This document shows positions 31,735 to 41,588 of a DNA stretch of 64,000 nucleotides, piece by piece. Origin of the DNA: Rhodococcus sp. 14-2470-1b (GTDB lineage: Bacteria; Actinomycetota; Actinomycetes; Mycobacteriales; Mycobacteriaceae). The position numbers were made by a program, and so were the translations under genes. The stretch lies in contig NZ_NPFY01000028.1 in the NCBI RefSeq assembly GCF_002259415.1, positions 62,001 through 126,000 of the forward strand. Reading direction: 5' to 3'. The notes beneath the pieces are model-generated. The model ran no database searches. It was not told where the DNA came from and saw only the letters and a list, made by a program, of their open reading frames with translations. The stretch's first letter is position 1, and the number at the start of each line of letters is the position of its first letter.

Positions 31735-32126
31735 CCGAGGCGACCGGTGGATTCAAACCGCCCACCAACGATCCGTGGAAGGGCTTCCGGGGAGTCTGCG
31801 CGGGAACCCTGATCCTCGAAATGATCGTGATCCTGCTGGCACTGCCGGTGGTCGCGACGGTCGGAGGCGGGCTCACGTGGTTCTCGACGCTCTACATCGT
31901 CGGACTCGCCGTCCTGATGATTCTCGCGAGCGGGATGCAGCGTCGCCCGCAGGGGATGCAGATCAACCTCGTTCTGCAGGTTCTCGTCATCCTCGGAGTG
32001 TTCATCCACCTGTCGATCGGCATCGTCGGGCTGATTTTCGCAGCAGTGTGGGCCTACCTGCTCTATCTGCGCCGAGACATCACGCGCAGAATCGAACGCG
32101 GAATGCTGTACGGCCAACGGGACTGA
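31731..32126 (+). CDS. DUF4233 small membrane protein
   Basis: A 131-residue protein with four predicted membrane segments (about residues 21-42, 46-64, 79-96 and 99-118). The function is unknown. It is the conserved actinobacterial companion between folC and ndk and overlaps folC by 4 nt (ATGA). Confidence 0.88.
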   Translation: MTEATGGFKPPTNDPWKGFRGVCAGTLILEMIVILLALPVVATVGGGLTWFSTLYIVGLAVLMILASGMQRRPQGMQINLVLQVLVILGVFIHLSIGIVGLIFAAVWAYLLYLRRDITRRIERGMLYGQRD

Positions 32127-32192
32127 CGGCCCGTCGGCGGGAAGACGACGCTGAAGGTCGACGCCAGGGATGAGGGCGCGAGCGCTGTCCAC

Positions 32193-32198
32193 TACTGT
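32193..32198 (+). promoter_or_regulatory. Possible -10 element giving a leaderless ndk mRNA
   Basis: TACTGT matches the TANNNT -10 pattern and ends 8 nt before the ndk GTG at 32207. No ribosome-binding site is visible, so transcription may start at the initiation codon. Confidence 0.35.
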
Positions 32199-32206
32199 CT
32201 GTGATC

Positions 32207-32620
32207 GTGACTGAGCGCACCCTTGTACTGATCAAGCCCGACGGAGTAGCCCGCCGATACGTGGGAGAGATACTCGGCCGCGTCGAGAAGAAGGGATTGA
32301 GCATCGCAGCCCTCGAGCTCAAGACCGTTCCGACCGCGCTGGCCAGCGCCCACTATGCCGAGCACGAAGGCAAGCCGTTCTTCCCCGACCTGCTCGAATT
32401 CATCACCTCGGGACCCGTGGTTGCCGCCGTCCTCGAAGGACCGCGCGCGATCGCGGCGTTCCGCCAGATCGCCGGAGGAACCGACCCGGTCGCCAAGGCC
32501 GTTCCCGGCACAATCCGCGCGGACCTGGCCCTCGACGGCCAGCAGAACCTCGTGCACGGCTCCGACTCGGTGGAATCCGCCGAGCGCGAGATCGCACTCT
32601 GGTTCCCCGGACTGTCCTGA
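32207..32620 (+). CDS. ndk: Nucleoside diphosphate kinase
   Basis: A 137-residue enzyme that equilibrates nucleoside tri- and diphosphates through phospho-His117 (NLVHGSDS). The sequence is full length, starting [16 protein letters not shown] 32207 is preferred to the in-frame GTG two codons upstream because it gives the standard N-terminus. No Shine-Dalgarno motif is present upstream. Confidence 0.95.
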   Translation: MTERTLVLIKPDGVARRYVGEILGRVEKKGLSIAALELKTVPTALASAHYAEHEGKPFFPDLLEFITSGPVVAAVLEGPRAIAAFRQIAGGTDPVAKAVPGTIRADLALDGQQNLVHGSDSVESAEREIALWFPGLS

Positions 32621-33134
32621 CCACACGCTGTTGCAGCACGTATTCACCCTTCCGCCACGCCGCTGAGGACGCATTCTCGGCGGTGTGGCGGGCAGGCGAC
32701 CCTCGGTGTGGGATACTGGCGAAGGTTGCTTTCACAGTTTCAGTTTCACCGACCACCAGCATTCGAGAAATTTTTCAGTACCAGCAGGACGATCGAACGC
32801 CGACATATCGGTGTTCTCGTGTCAGCAACCGGATGACACCTTCGCGTGCGATGCCCGTCATCGCTGCCGACGCCGAGCGGAAGCCTCCGCCGTCGCAGGC
32901 ACGCTTGATGATCAGGCGCTCGTACCGGAGGACACCACAGCCATCCAGCCAGGCACCGTGCTCGGTGCACCGGCCACTGATCGTGGCGGTGCCTCGGACG
33001 CGGAGCGAGACCAAGAGCGTGACAAGACAACACTGACGTCAAACCTTTCGTCAGGACACAAGGATTGCCCTCGCGTGGCCGCGTCACACCCAGCAGTCGA
33101 AGGTGGACGCGCCCGGGGGCCCGAGGAGACATAC
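32621..33134 (+). other. 514-nt leader region upstream of rne
   Basis: There is no gene I can support. The rne frame stays open back to 32685, but that part is Cys/His-rich and unlike RNase E. It contains an AT-rich patch (near 32765-32780) unusual for this genome. RNase E genes commonly have long self-regulated 5' untranslated regions, so this is most simply the rne promoter and leader. Confidence 0.5.
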
Positions 33135-36100
33135 GTGGCCGATCAAGCCCCGCCGGAAGATGTACAGAATTCGAACACGGGAAGTGCAGAAGGTGGCGCC
33201 GAGGTAGCCCCGACGTTCCCGGATCGCCTGCGCGTACACGCGCTGGCGAAGATCATCGGGGTGACCAGCAAGCAAGTGCTGGCCAAGCTCGGCGAACTCG
33301 GTATCGAAGCCCGCAGCGCCCAGTCGAGCCTCGGCCGCGACGTCGCCCAGACGGTCCATGCCTCGTTCGCAGAACCGGAAGCGGTGGCGCCCGCTGCTGT
33401 GGAACCCGCTGCTGTGGAACCCGCTGCTGTGGAACCCGCTGCTGTGGTTCCCGAGGCGGCAGAGGAACAGGTCGCCGAGCCGGACGTCGCAGAGCCGGAC
33501 GTCGCAGAGCCTCAGCCCGCCCAGACCTTGTTCTCGACTGACGCGCCCGCCGAGAGCGCTGCAACCGGCACTGCGACTCCGGTGGCACGTCCGACTTTCT
33601 CCGGACCTCTCTTCCTCCAGCCCGAGGCCGTAGCCGAACCTCCTCGTGTGCGGCGTCGGAGCAAGAAGGCAGCTGGCCCCGCGGCGGACTCGTCGGCAGC
33701 AGACGCGAACCCGAACGCAGCGGACACGCAGGCAGTGACCGCAGCTGCAGACGCCTCGACCGAGGAGTCCGAGGGCACCCGCCCCCAGACCACAGACTCG
33801 CCGGACGGCAAGCCCGCTTCCGCAGACACCGGCAATGACGAAACGCCGTCCGATGCGACCTCGTCCGTGGACACCTCGTCGGAGGACGGTTCCGACGACG
33901 GGTATGCCGACGACGACAACTCTCAGCCGCGTCGCCGCCGTCGTGGACGCCGAGGTCGCGGCCGTGGACGTGGTGACCAGGCCGGCGACAGCAGCACGGA
34001 TGACTCCAGCTCGGACGACTCCAGCTCGGACGGTGTCGATGATCAGGGTGCCGGCGATCAGGGCGCTGACTCGGATGCCGACGACGTCGCGGCTCCGTCC
34101 GAGCCCTCGGGGTCGGACAGTGACACCGACAGCAGTGACACCGACAGCAGTGACACCGGCAGCAGTGATTCGGAGGACGAATCCACCGAGGGTGACACCG
34201 CCGAGGACTCGAAGCCGACCGGTGAACGGCGCTCGCGTCGGCGTAGCAGGTCACGTGGCGGAGCCAAGTCCGGCGACGATGCGTCGTCCAAGTCCGGGGA
34301 CGACGTATCGGCCGAGTCGGGTGACGACGATGCACAGGACAGCGGCGACGCGTCGGCCGAGTCCGACTCCGACGATTCGGACGACGAGCAGGATGCAGCC
34401 GACGGTTCGAGCCGCCGCAGGCGTCGTCGCCGTCGTCGCCGCAGTTCCGGTGACGCGTCGTCGGACACGGCATCGTCCGAGGACGACCCGCCCAACACCG
34501 TCGTTCACGAGCGTGAGCCGCGCACCAAGTCCCGCAACAAGGACGAAGTTCAGGGAATCACCGGATCGACGAGGCTCGAAGCGAAGCGCCAGCGTCGACG
34601 CGACGGACGCGACGCCGGCCGTCGTCGTCCGCCGATCCTGACCGAATCCGAATTCCTGGCTCGTCGTGAATCCGTGGACCGCGTGATGGTGGTACGCGAG
34701 AAGTCGTTCCCGGACCACGGCGACACCACGCAGGTGGCCGTTCTCGAGGACGGCGTGCTCGTGGAGCACTTCGTCACCAGCAGTGCGTCGGCGTCGATGG
34801 TCGGCAACGTGTACCTCGGACGCGTTCAGAACGTGCTGCCGAGCATGGAAGCCGCGTTCATCGACATCGGCCGTGGTCGCAACGGTGTGCTGTACGCGGG
34901 CGAGGTCAACTGGGACGCCGCCGGTCTGGGAGGCAACTCCCGCAAGATCGAGCAGGCGCTCAAGCCGGGTGATCAAGTCCTGGTGCAGGTCAGCAAGGAC
35001 CCGGTGGGGCACAAGGGTGCCCGGCTCACGACGCAGCTGTCGCTGGCCGGTCGCTATCTCGTGTATGTCCCCGGCGGCAGTTCGACCGGCATCAGCCGCA
35101 AGCTTCCGGACACCGAACGTAAGCGTTTGAAGGAAATTCTCCGCGACATCGTCCCGTCCGAGGCAGGCGTCATCATCCGCACGGCTGCGGAGGGTGTCAG
35201 CGAGGAGGAGTTGGCCCGCGACGTGTCGCGGCTGCAGGCGCAGTGGGCATCGATCGAGGAAGCTTCGGCGAAGGCCGAGTCCGGCAAGGGCAGCCAGCCG
35301 CAGACGCTCTACGAAGAGCCCGATCTGCTGGTGAAGGTCATCCGCGACTTGTTCAACGAGGACTTCGTCAAGCTCGTCATCGAAGGTGACAAGGCATGGT
35401 CGACAACGTCGACCTACATCGAAACCGTCGCCGCCGACATGCTCCCCAAGCTCGAGCGCCACGTCGCCGAACCAGGTCAGCCCGACGTGTTCGAGGCCCA
35501 CCGAATCGACGAGCAGCTCGCCAAGGCACTCGATCGCAAGGTGTGGCTCCCGTCCGGCGGCACCCTGGTGATCGATCGCACCGAAGCGATGACCGTGGTG
35601 GACGTCAACACCGGCAAGTTCACCGGCGCGGGTGGAAACCTGGAAGAGACGGTCACCCGCAACAACCTCGAAGCAGCCGAGGAAGTCGTTCGGCAGATGC
35701 GCCTGCGTGACATCGGCGGCATGATCGTCGTCGACTTCATCGACATGGTGCTCGAACAGAACCGTGACCTCGTTCTGCGTCGACTCACCGAAGCCCTCGG
35801 TCGTGACCGAACACGCCATCAGGTGTCGGAGGTGACGTCGCTGGGCCTCGTTCAGATGACACGCAAGAAGCTTGGAACCGGTCTGGTCGAGGCGTTCTCG
35901 ACGACCTGTGAGCACTGCCAGGGTCGCGGAATCATCGTGCATCCGTTCCCGGTGGAGGCCAAGCCCGACGACGGTGGACGCTCGGGGTCCTCACGAGGGG
36001 ACTCGGGTTCGCAGCGCAAGCGTCGTGGACGCGACAAGTCCGACAACGCCGGTTCCACCGGCAACGCTGGTTCCAACGGCAACGCTGGTTCCAACGGCAG

Positions 36101-37031
36101 CGCTGGTTCCAACGGCAGCGGCACGGGGAATGGCCACTCCAACGGCTCAGATCACTCCGAACCCACGGCTGAGCCTGCCGTCAAGCGAGCCCATCCGGTC
36201 GCCCTGGCAATGGCAGCGCACCACGACGAAGTCGTCGCCGACGTCACACCAGCCGACGTGGTGGAACACGACGCATCGGCGTCGACGGAGAACAAGGTCA
36301 TCGACGCCTCGGACGTCGCCGCTGTACAGGGCAACGACGACGCAACGGTGTCGGATGAAGCCGTGTCGGACGCATCGGTGTCGGATGAAGCGGTGTCGGA
36401 TGAAGCGGTGTCGGGTGCAGCGGTGTCGGATGCAGCGGCTCCGCAGGAGTCCCAGTCGAACGGCACGGAAGCGGCACCCACCGGCTCGTCCCGTCGAGGT
36501 GGACGCAGTGCACGCCGAAAGGCGTCGCGGCCTACTGCATCTGCCGTAGCGGAAGACACAGGCGCAGTCGAAGCGGAATCGCCCACACACGTCGATGCCG
36601 AGACTCCGTCATCCGAAGCGGCAACGGATCGTCCCGCTGCCGAAGAGGCTGCGCCTGAACAGGCTGCCGTCGAACCTGCTGTGGTCGAACCTGCTGCCGT
36701 CGAACCTAATGTCGTCGAACCTAATGTCGACGAGTCGGCTGCAGCCGACGAACCCGCAGCGTCCGAGGCTCCGGTCAAGGCCAGGCGCGGACGGCGAGTG
36801 GCTCGCAAGGCTGCTGCACCGACCGACACCGGACCGGACGCGGGAGCTGTCTTCGTGATCTCGGCAACGGCGGACGGCACGGAAGCTGCGGACGAGCCTG
36901 CGCCGGAACCAGTGACGACTCCCGCATTCGCCCAGGTGGATGCAGGGGACGTGCCGGAAGAACTGCCGGTGGCTCGGCCGCGGCGCCGCCGCAGTGCTGC
37001 ACGACCGGCGGGTCCTCCCGTAGACGCATAG
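33135..37031 (+). CDS. rne: Ribonuclease E/G, large actinobacterial form
   Basis: A 1298-residue endoribonuclease for rRNA processing and mRNA decay. Order: an IF2-N-like helical motif (RVHALAKIIGVTSKQVLAKL, about residues 34-53); a long disordered acidic/basic region to about 480; the S1 domain near 553-630 (VGNVYLGRVQNVLPSMEAAF); the catalytic DNase-I-like part with metal ligands Asp823 (VVDVNTG) and Asp867 (IVVDFIDM); the zinc-link CEHCQGRG; then a C-terminal disordered region of about 360 residues with repeats. The GTG at 33135 has GAGGAG 6-8 nt upstream. The catalytic core sits between two disordered arms, as in mycobacteria. Several arms carry short tandem DNA repeats likely to vary in length. 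Confidence 0.94.
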   Translation: MADQAPPEDVQNSNTGSAEGGAEVAPTFPDRLRVHALAKIIGVTSKQVLAKLGELGIEARSAQSSLGRDVAQTVHASFAEPEAVAPAAVEPAAVEPAAVEPAAVVPEAAEEQVAEPDVAEPDVAEPQPAQTLFSTDAPAESAATGTATPVARPTFSGPLFLQPEAVAEPPRVRRRSKKAAGPAADSSAADANPNAADTQAVTAAADASTEESEGTRPQTTDSPDGKPASADTGNDETPSDATSSVDTSSEDGSDDGYADDDNSQPRRRRRGRRGRGRGRGDQAGDSSTDDSSSDDSSSDGVDDQGAGDQGADSDADDVAAPSEPSGSDSDTDSSDTDSSDTGSSDSEDESTEGDTAEDSKPTGERRSRRRSRSRGGAKSGDDASSKSGDDVSAESGDDDAQDSGDASAESDSDDSDDEQDAADGSSRRRRRRRRRRSSGDASSDTASSEDDPPNTVVHEREPRTKSRNKDEVQGITGSTRLEAKRQRRRDGRDAGRRRPPILTESEFLARRESVDRVMVVREKSFPDHGDTTQVAVLEDGVLVEHFVTSSASASMVGNVYLGRVQNVLPSMEAAFIDIGRGRNGVLYAGEVNWDAAGLGGNSRKIEQALKPGDQVLVQVSKDPVGHKGARLTTQLSLAGRYLVYVPGGSSTGISRKLPDTERKRLKEILRDIVPSEAGVIIRTAAEGVSEEELARDVSRLQAQWASIEEASAKAESGKGSQPQTLYEEPDLLVKVIRDLFNEDFVKLVIEGDKAWSTTSTYIETVAADMLPKLERHVAEPGQPDVFEAHRIDEQLAKALDRKVWLPSGGTLVIDRTEAMTVVDVNTGKFTGAGGNLEETVTRNNLEAAEEVVRQMRLRDIGGMIVVDFIDMVLEQNRDLVLRRLTEALGRDRTRHQVSEVTSLGLVQMTRKKLGTGLVEAFSTTCEHCQGRGIIVHPFPVEAKPDDGGRSGSSRGDSGSQRKRRGRDKSDNAGSTGNAGSNGNAGSNGSAGSNGSGTGNGHSNGSDHSEPTAEPAVKRAHPVALAMAAHHDEVVADVTPADVVEHDASASTENKVIDASDVAAVQGNDDATVSDEAVSDASVSDEAVSDEAVSGAAVSDAAAPQESQSNGTEAAPTGSSRRGGRSARRKASRPTASAVAEDTGAVEAESPTHVDAETPSSEAATDRPAAEEAAPEQAAVEPAVVEPAAVEPNVVEPNVDESAAADEPAASEAPVKARRGRRVARKAAAPTDTGPDAGAVFVISATADGTEAADEPAPEPVTTPAFAQVDAGDVPEELPVARPRRRRSAARPAGPPVDA
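33390..33449 (+). repeat. 15-bp tandem repeat, four copies, in rne
   Basis: Four adjacent units CCCGCTGCTGTGGAA (the last ending GTT) encode Pro-Ala-Ala-Val-Glu. Near-identical units imply recent slippage expansion. Confidence 0.85.
36051..36122 (+). repeat. 18-bp tandem repeat, four copies, in rne
   Basis: Units of the form GGTTCCAACGGCAACGCT encode Gly-Ser-Asn-Gly-Asn-Ala in the C-terminal arm of RNase E. Confidence 0.8.
36348..36437 (+). repeat. 15-bp tandem repeat, six copies, in rne
   Basis: Six units of the form GTGTCGGATGAAGCG encode Val-Ser-Asp-Glu-Ala and variants. They lie in the C-terminal arm of RNase E. Confidence 0.8.
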
Positions 37032-37040
37032 GGAACAGGG

Positions 37041-37069
37041 GACGGGCGGTTTGACCATGGCCGCCCGTC
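37041..37069 (+). terminator. Hairpin after rne
   Basis: The arms GACGGGCGG (37041-37049) and CCGCCCGTC (37061-37069) pair, just after the rne stop. The rest of 37070-37257 shows no gene and probably holds the rplU promoter and leader. Confidence 0.6.
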
Positions 37070-37257
37070 TGCCGTAACCTTGATAAGTCGCTCCCGGCGA
37101 CACCGTTCTGCTGTGCCCTGGCTCCCTTCGCGGAAGGCAGGAGCATTGATCGGGATAGATGCCGGGATGTTTGAAAGCAAGAACAAAGCAAGATCAGACC
37201 AGTCGTGTTGCCGTGGGCAGCGCGAGCAAGTTCGAAGAAGCAAGGGGTAGCCCTCCG

Positions 37258-37569
37258 ATGGCAACGTACGCGATCGTCAAGACCGGCGGAAAGCAGTACA
37301 AGGTCGCTGTTGGTGACCTCGTCAAGGTCGAGAAGATCGAGGGAGCGCCCGGCACTGCTGTCTCGCTTGCTCCGGTCCTCGTCGTTGACGGTTCCGACCT
37401 GACCACAGATGCAGAGAAGCTGGCGAAGATCTCCGTCGCCGGCGAGATCGTCGAGCACACCAAGGGCCCGAAGATTCGCATCCACAAGTTCAAGAACAAG
37501 ACCGGATACCACAAGCGTCAGGGACACAGGCAGAAGCTGACCGTCCTCAAGGTCACCGGTATCAAGTAA
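37258..37569 (+). CDS. rplU: 50S ribosomal protein L21
   Basis: A 103-residue ribosomal protein of the large subunit, starting [16 protein letters not shown] and containing the [20 protein letters not shown] signature near the C-terminus that contacts 23S rRNA. AGGGG lies upstream of the ATG. An in-frame ATG at 37159 adds a non-homologous extension. It is followed by rpmA after 66 nt, the universal L21-L27 pair. Confidence 0.97.
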   Translation: MATYAIVKTGGKQYKVAVGDLVKVEKIEGAPGTAVSLAPVLVVDGSDLTTDAEKLAKISVAGEIVEHTKGPKIRIHKFKNKTGYHKRQGHRQKLTVLKVTGIK

Positions 37570-37635
37570 CCAGTTCTTCTCAGCCGGTTTCTCACAGGGC
37601 ACCGGCGATCTTCTTACCCGAGGAGGGTACGCAAC

Positions 37636-37899
37636 ATGGCACATAAGAAGGGTGCATCCAGCTCCCGTAACGGTCGCGACTCGAATGCACAGCGCCTCGG
37701 CGTCAAGCGTTTCGGTGGCCAGACGGTCAGTGCAGGCGAGATCCTGGTTCGTCAGCGCGGCACGCACTTCCACCCCGGTGTCGGAGTCGGCCGTGGCGGC
37801 GACGACACTCTGTTCGCACTGTCCGCAGGTGCCGTCGAGTTCGGCGCCAAGCGTGGACGCAAGACCGTGAACATCGTTCCGGTCGCAGTCGAGGCCTAG
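37636..37899 (+). CDS. rpmA: 50S ribosomal protein L27
   Basis: An 87-residue ribosomal protein whose N-terminus ([20 protein letters not shown]) reaches toward the peptidyl transferase centre. It begins directly with MAHKKG, with no cleavable Firmicutes-type extension. GAGGAGGG upstream is a strong ribosome-binding site. Confidence 0.97.
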   Translation: MAHKKGASSSRNGRDSNAQRLGVKRFGGQTVSAGEILVRQRGTHFHPGVGVGRGGDDTLFALSAGAVEFGAKRGRKTVNIVPVAVEA

Positions 37900-37968
37900 T
37901 CTCCGCTGCACCATCCGCGCCCGGGGATCGCACGCGATCCGCACGGCGCACCCCACGATCTACGACGA

Positions 37969-38002
37969 GGGCGGACCAGGGTCTAAGACACCCGGTCCGC
38001 CC
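37969..38002 (+). terminator. Terminator after rpmA
   Basis: The arms GGGCGGACC (37969-37977) and GGTCCGCCC (37994-38002) pair and are followed by TTAT. The hairpin separates the ribosomal pair from obg. Confidence 0.65.
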
Positions 38003-38063
38003 TTATCGCGTTCGTGGGGCACAGACATTCGGTCACCTGACCGAGGAAGGATCGAAGGCAGCC

Positions 38064-39512
38064 ATGTCACGATTCATAGACCGCGTGGTGCTGCACGTCA
38101 GCGCCGGTAAAGGCGGCAACGGCTGCGCTTCGGTTCATCGCGAGAAGTTCAAACCGCTCGGCGGACCCGACGGCGGCAACGGTGGACGCGGAGGCGGAGT
38201 CGTCTTCGTCGTCGACAGCAGCGTGCACACTTTGCTCGACTTCCACTTCCACTCGCACGCCAAGGCCAGCAACGGAACCCAGGGCATGGGTGGCAACCGA
38301 GAGGGCGCCAACGGCGAGGATCTGATCCTGAAGGTGCCCGACGGCACCGTCGTCCTCGACAAGGACGGCCGCATTCTCGCCGACATGATCGGAGAGGGCA
38401 CGCGATTCGACGCTGCGCCCGGCGGCCGGGGCGGACTCGGTAACGCAGCGCTGTCGTCCAAAGCTCGTAAGGCTCCCGGCTTCGCTCTCCTCGGTGAGGA
38501 AGGGGTCGAGCGCGACCTGGTGCTCGAGCTCAAATCCGTCGCGGACATCGGGCTCGTCGGTTTTCCCTCCGCCGGCAAATCGTCTCTCGTGTCGGTGCTG
38601 TCGGCCGCCAAGCCGAAGATCGCGGACTACCCGTTCACCACGCTCGTGCCGAACCTGGGTGTCGTGTCCAGCGGTGACACGACTTACACCGTCGCCGACG
38701 TTCCTGGCCTGATTCCCGGAGCCAGCCAGGGAAAGGGCCTCGGTCTCGACTTCCTCCGGCACCTGGAGCGGACAGCGGTGCTCGCTCACGTGGTCGACTG
38801 CGCGACACTGGATCCCGGTCGCGATCCGGTCTCGGACGTCGACGCGCTGGAAGCAGAACTCGCTGCCTACAAGCCCGCGCTGCTCGGTGACGCGAGCCTG
38901 GGTGACCTGGCCGACCGTCCACGCATCGTCGTGCTCAACAAGGCCGACATCCCGGAGGCTGCCGAGCTCGCCGAGATGGTGACCCCCGAGTTCGAGGCGC
39001 GCGGTTGGCCGGTGTTCACCATCTCGGCTGTGAGCCGAGAAGGATTGAAGCCCTTGATCTTCGCCCTGGCCAAGATGGTCGAGGAGTACCGGGTGGCGCA
39101 CCCGCCCGCAGAGCCTCGTCGTGCAGTCATCCGTCCAGTGGCACGCAACGAGGACGGCTTCGAGGTCGTCAAGGATCCCGACGTGCCCGGCGGTTTCCTG
39201 GTGCTCGGTACCCGACCCGAACGGTGGGTTGCGCAGACACAGTTCAGCAACGACGAGGCCGTGGGCTACCTCGCCGACAGGTTGGCACGCCTCGGCGTCG
39301 AGGACGCGTTGATCAAACTCGGAGCGGAGCCGGGCGCATCGGTCACCATCGGTGACGTCACGTTCGACTGGGAACCGCAGACTTCCGCCGGCGTCGACAT
39401 CGTCCGCACCGGACGTGGTACCGACGCACGGCTCGATCAGGTCGAGCGCATCAGCGCGGACGAACGTAAGCATGCTCGTCGAGTCCGGCGTGGGCTCGAC
39501 CCCGAAGAGTGA
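38064..39512 (+). CDS. obg: GTPase Obg/CgtA
   Basis: A 482-residue GTPase in 50S assembly and stress control. The glycine-rich Obg fold covers residues 1-158, the G1 loop GFPSAGKS is at 166-173, G3 is [13 protein letters not shown] is G4, and a C-terminal OCT domain occupies about 340-420. It is followed after 6 nt by proB, the usual arrangement. Confidence 0.95.
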   Translation: MSRFIDRVVLHVSAGKGGNGCASVHREKFKPLGGPDGGNGGRGGGVVFVVDSSVHTLLDFHFHSHAKASNGTQGMGGNREGANGEDLILKVPDGTVVLDKDGRILADMIGEGTRFDAAPGGRGGLGNAALSSKARKAPGFALLGEEGVERDLVLELKSVADIGLVGFPSAGKSSLVSVLSAAKPKIADYPFTTLVPNLGVVSSGDTTYTVADVPGLIPGASQGKGLGLDFLRHLERTAVLAHVVDCATLDPGRDPVSDVDALEAELAAYKPALLGDASLGDLADRPRIVVLNKADIPEAAELAEMVTPEFEARGWPVFTISAVSREGLKPLIFALAKMVEEYRVAHPPAEPRRAVIRPVARNEDGFEVVKDPDVPGGFLVLGTRPERWVAQTQFSNDEAVGYLADRLARLGVEDALIKLGAEPGASVTIGDVTFDWEPQTSAGVDIVRTGRGTDARLDQVERISADERKHARRVRRGLDPEE

Positions 39513-39518
39513 GGGAAT

Positions 39519-40655
39519 GTGAGCGCTGAATCCGATTCTGCGTCAAGGGTATCGGCGACGAGAGGCACCATCGCGGGCGCCAAGCGCATCGTCGTCAAGA
39601 TCGGATCCTCGGCGCTGACGTCCCTGGTCGGCGGCCTCGACGTCACGCGTCTCGATGCGTTGGCGGAAGCCGTCGAGACTCGTATGCGTGCCGGGACCGA
39701 CGTGATCGTCGTGTCGTCCGGTGCCATCGGCGCCGGAATCGCGCCGCTCGGATTGACCAAGCGGCCACGAGACCTCGCGACCAAGCAGGCTGCGGCCAGT
39801 GTCGGGCAGCTCGCGTTGGCGCATGCATGGGGTACGTCGTTCGGACGTTTCGGTCGTACCGTCGGACAGGTTCTGCTGACGGCCGAGGACATCGCCAGAC
39901 GCACCAATCACCGGAACGCGCAGCGTACGTTGGACCGATTGCGTTCGCTCGGAGCGGTCGCCGTGGTGAACGAGAACGACACCGTCGCCACCGCCGAGAT
40001 CCGATTCGGTGACAACGATCGTCTGGCAGCCCTCGTCGCGCACCTGTCGGGAGCAGACGCACTGGTTCTGCTGTCCGACGTGGACGGCCTGTACGACGGC
40101 GACCCGCGCAAAGGCGGTGCGACGCTCATCCCCGAGGTCGACAGCCCGGAAGACCTGGACGGAGTGGTTGCAGGGTCTGGAGGAGCACTCGGAACGGGCG
40201 GAATGGCCTCCAAATTGTCCGCTGCGCGACTCGCAGCCGATGCTGGGGTTCCCGTCCTGCTTGCCGCTGCGTCCGACGCGAACGACGCTCTCACCAATGC
40301 GGGAGTCGGAACGGCTTTCGCTGCCCGGCCGGTCCGACTGTCGTCACGGAAGTTCTGGGTCCGGCACGCCGCGGACGTCGACGGCGACCTGCACCTCGAC
40401 GCAGGTGCCGTGCGTGCCGTCGTGGACCTCAGGCGCTCGCTGCTGTCCGCCGGCATCGTCGGGATCACCGGCAACTTCCACGGAGGCGACGTAGTTGCAC
40501 TGCGCGATCCCGAAGGATCCGTCGTCGCCAGGGGAGTAGTGGCGTACGACGCGTCCGAGTTGTCCGGCATGCTCGGAAAGTCGAGCTCCGACCTGGCTCC
40601 CGAACTCCAGCGGCCAGTGGTTCACGCCGACGACCTGGTGTCCGTGGAGCTGTAG
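39519..40655 (+). CDS. proB: Glutamate 5-kinase
   Basis: A 378-residue first enzyme of proline synthesis. The kinase domain starts at [12 protein letters not shown] (about residues 23-34), with VSSGAIGAG, and the C-terminal PUA domain covers about 285-378. Proline inhibition usually acts on the kinase domain. GTG start, 6 nt after obg. The next enzyme, ProA, is encoded at the far right of the window rather than beside it. Confidence 0.94.
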   Translation: MSAESDSASRVSATRGTIAGAKRIVVKIGSSALTSLVGGLDVTRLDALAEAVETRMRAGTDVIVVSSGAIGAGIAPLGLTKRPRDLATKQAAASVGQLALAHAWGTSFGRFGRTVGQVLLTAEDIARRTNHRNAQRTLDRLRSLGAVAVVNENDTVATAEIRFGDNDRLAALVAHLSGADALVLLSDVDGLYDGDPRKGGATLIPEVDSPEDLDGVVAGSGGALGTGGMASKLSAARLAADAGVPVLLAAASDANDALTNAGVGTAFAARPVRLSSRKFWVRHAADVDGDLHLDAGAVRAVVDLRRSLLSAGIVGITGNFHGGDVVALRDPEGSVVARGVVAYDASELSGMLGKSSSDLAPELQRPVVHADDLVSVEL

Positions 40656-40710
40656 CGGACTCGGGAATTATGACGCGGTGAGGAGCGCCAGGGGCCGGTT
40701 GCGGTTGTGG

Positions 40711-41571
40711 TCAGTGCACTGGCGGCAGCGCGTCGAGCAGTCCGGAGAGAGTTTCCGAGCACCCTGCCGCGCTGACGATCGATGCGAATTCGTCGCCTCG
40801 GGTGGATCCACGGTTGACCACGACGATGGGGATGCCTGCTTTCGCGGCGCGGCGGACGAACCGCAAGCCCGACATCACCGTGAGAGACGATCCGAGTACG
40901 AGAAGTGCGTCCGCCGAGTCGACGAGGTCGAAGGCTTCCGCGACTCGAGGCTTGGGGACGCTTTCCCCGAAGTACACGATGTCCGGTTTCAGCACACCAC
41001 CGCAGTTCTCGCAATCCACCATGCGGAAGTGGGCGGTGCTGGAGATGACAGCGTCGGCGTCGGGCGCGATTTCGACGCCGTCGGCCGGGGCAACGCTGGC
41101 GAGAAAGCCCGGGTTGCGCATCTCGAGGCGTCGTGCCAGCGTGTACCTGGACACGAGCTGTCCGCAGTTCAGGCACGTGACCCGAGCGTAGACACCGTGC
41201 AGGTCGATGACGCGGCGGCTGCCTGCCTTGGTGTGCAGCATGTCGACGTTCTGAGTGATGACACCGGAGACGTTTCCGCGGCGCTCCAGTGCGGCGAGAG
41301 CCCGGTGGCCGCGGTTGGGTTGGGCAGCGTCCATGTGCCGCCAGCCGACGTGGTTGCGTGCCCAGTAGTGACGGCGAAACTCGTCGTCGCCGACGAACTG
41401 TTGAAAGGTCATGGGGTTTCGCGGCGGAGAGTCCGGGCCTCGGTAATCGGGAATCCCGGAATCGGTGGACATACCCGCGCCCGATACGACGGCGACCCGC
41501 TTGTCGGTCAGCAACTCGACGATGTCGTCGAGCTGACTCGCCGAGGAGACTGCGCGAACGGTCGTTGCCAC
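40711..41571 (-). CDS. NAD-dependent protein deacetylase, Sir2 family
   Basis: A 286-residue sirtuin. NAD-binding motifs are GAGMSTDSGIPDYRG at residues 31-45 and TQNVD at 106-110. The catalytic base is His125, and the structural zinc is held by Cys133, Cys136, Cys187 and Cys190. It lies 17 nt downstream of a 2-hydroxyacid dehydrogenase gene that follows ectC, so it may be the last gene of the ectoine operon. The substrate cannot be told from sequence. Confidence 0.9.
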   Translation of the reverse strand: MATTVRAVSSASQLDDIVELLTDKRVAVVSGAGMSTDSGIPDYRGPDSPPRNPMTFQQFVGDDEFRRHYWARNHVGWRHMDAAQPNRGHRALAALERRGNVSGVITQNVDMLHTKAGSRRVIDLHGVYARVTCLNCGQLVSRYTLARRLEMRNPGFLASVAPADGVEIAPDADAVISSTAHFRMVDCENCGGVLKPDIVYFGESVPKPRVAEAFDLVDSADALLVLGSSLTVMSGLRFVRRAAKAGIPIVVVNRGSTRGDEFASIVSAAGCSETLSGLLDALPPVH

Positions 41572-41588
41572 GTTCTCCAGGTTAGCGC

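Noticed and set aside
32685..33134. Longer RNase E start at 32685
   Set aside because: The extra 150 residues are Cys/His-rich and unlike RNase E arms, there is no ribosome-binding site at 32685, and GAGGAG supports the GTG at 33135.
33253..34473. Arg/His-rich open frame antisense to rne
   Set aside because: Its composition mirrors the low-complexity rne coding sequence and there is no sign of a real gene.
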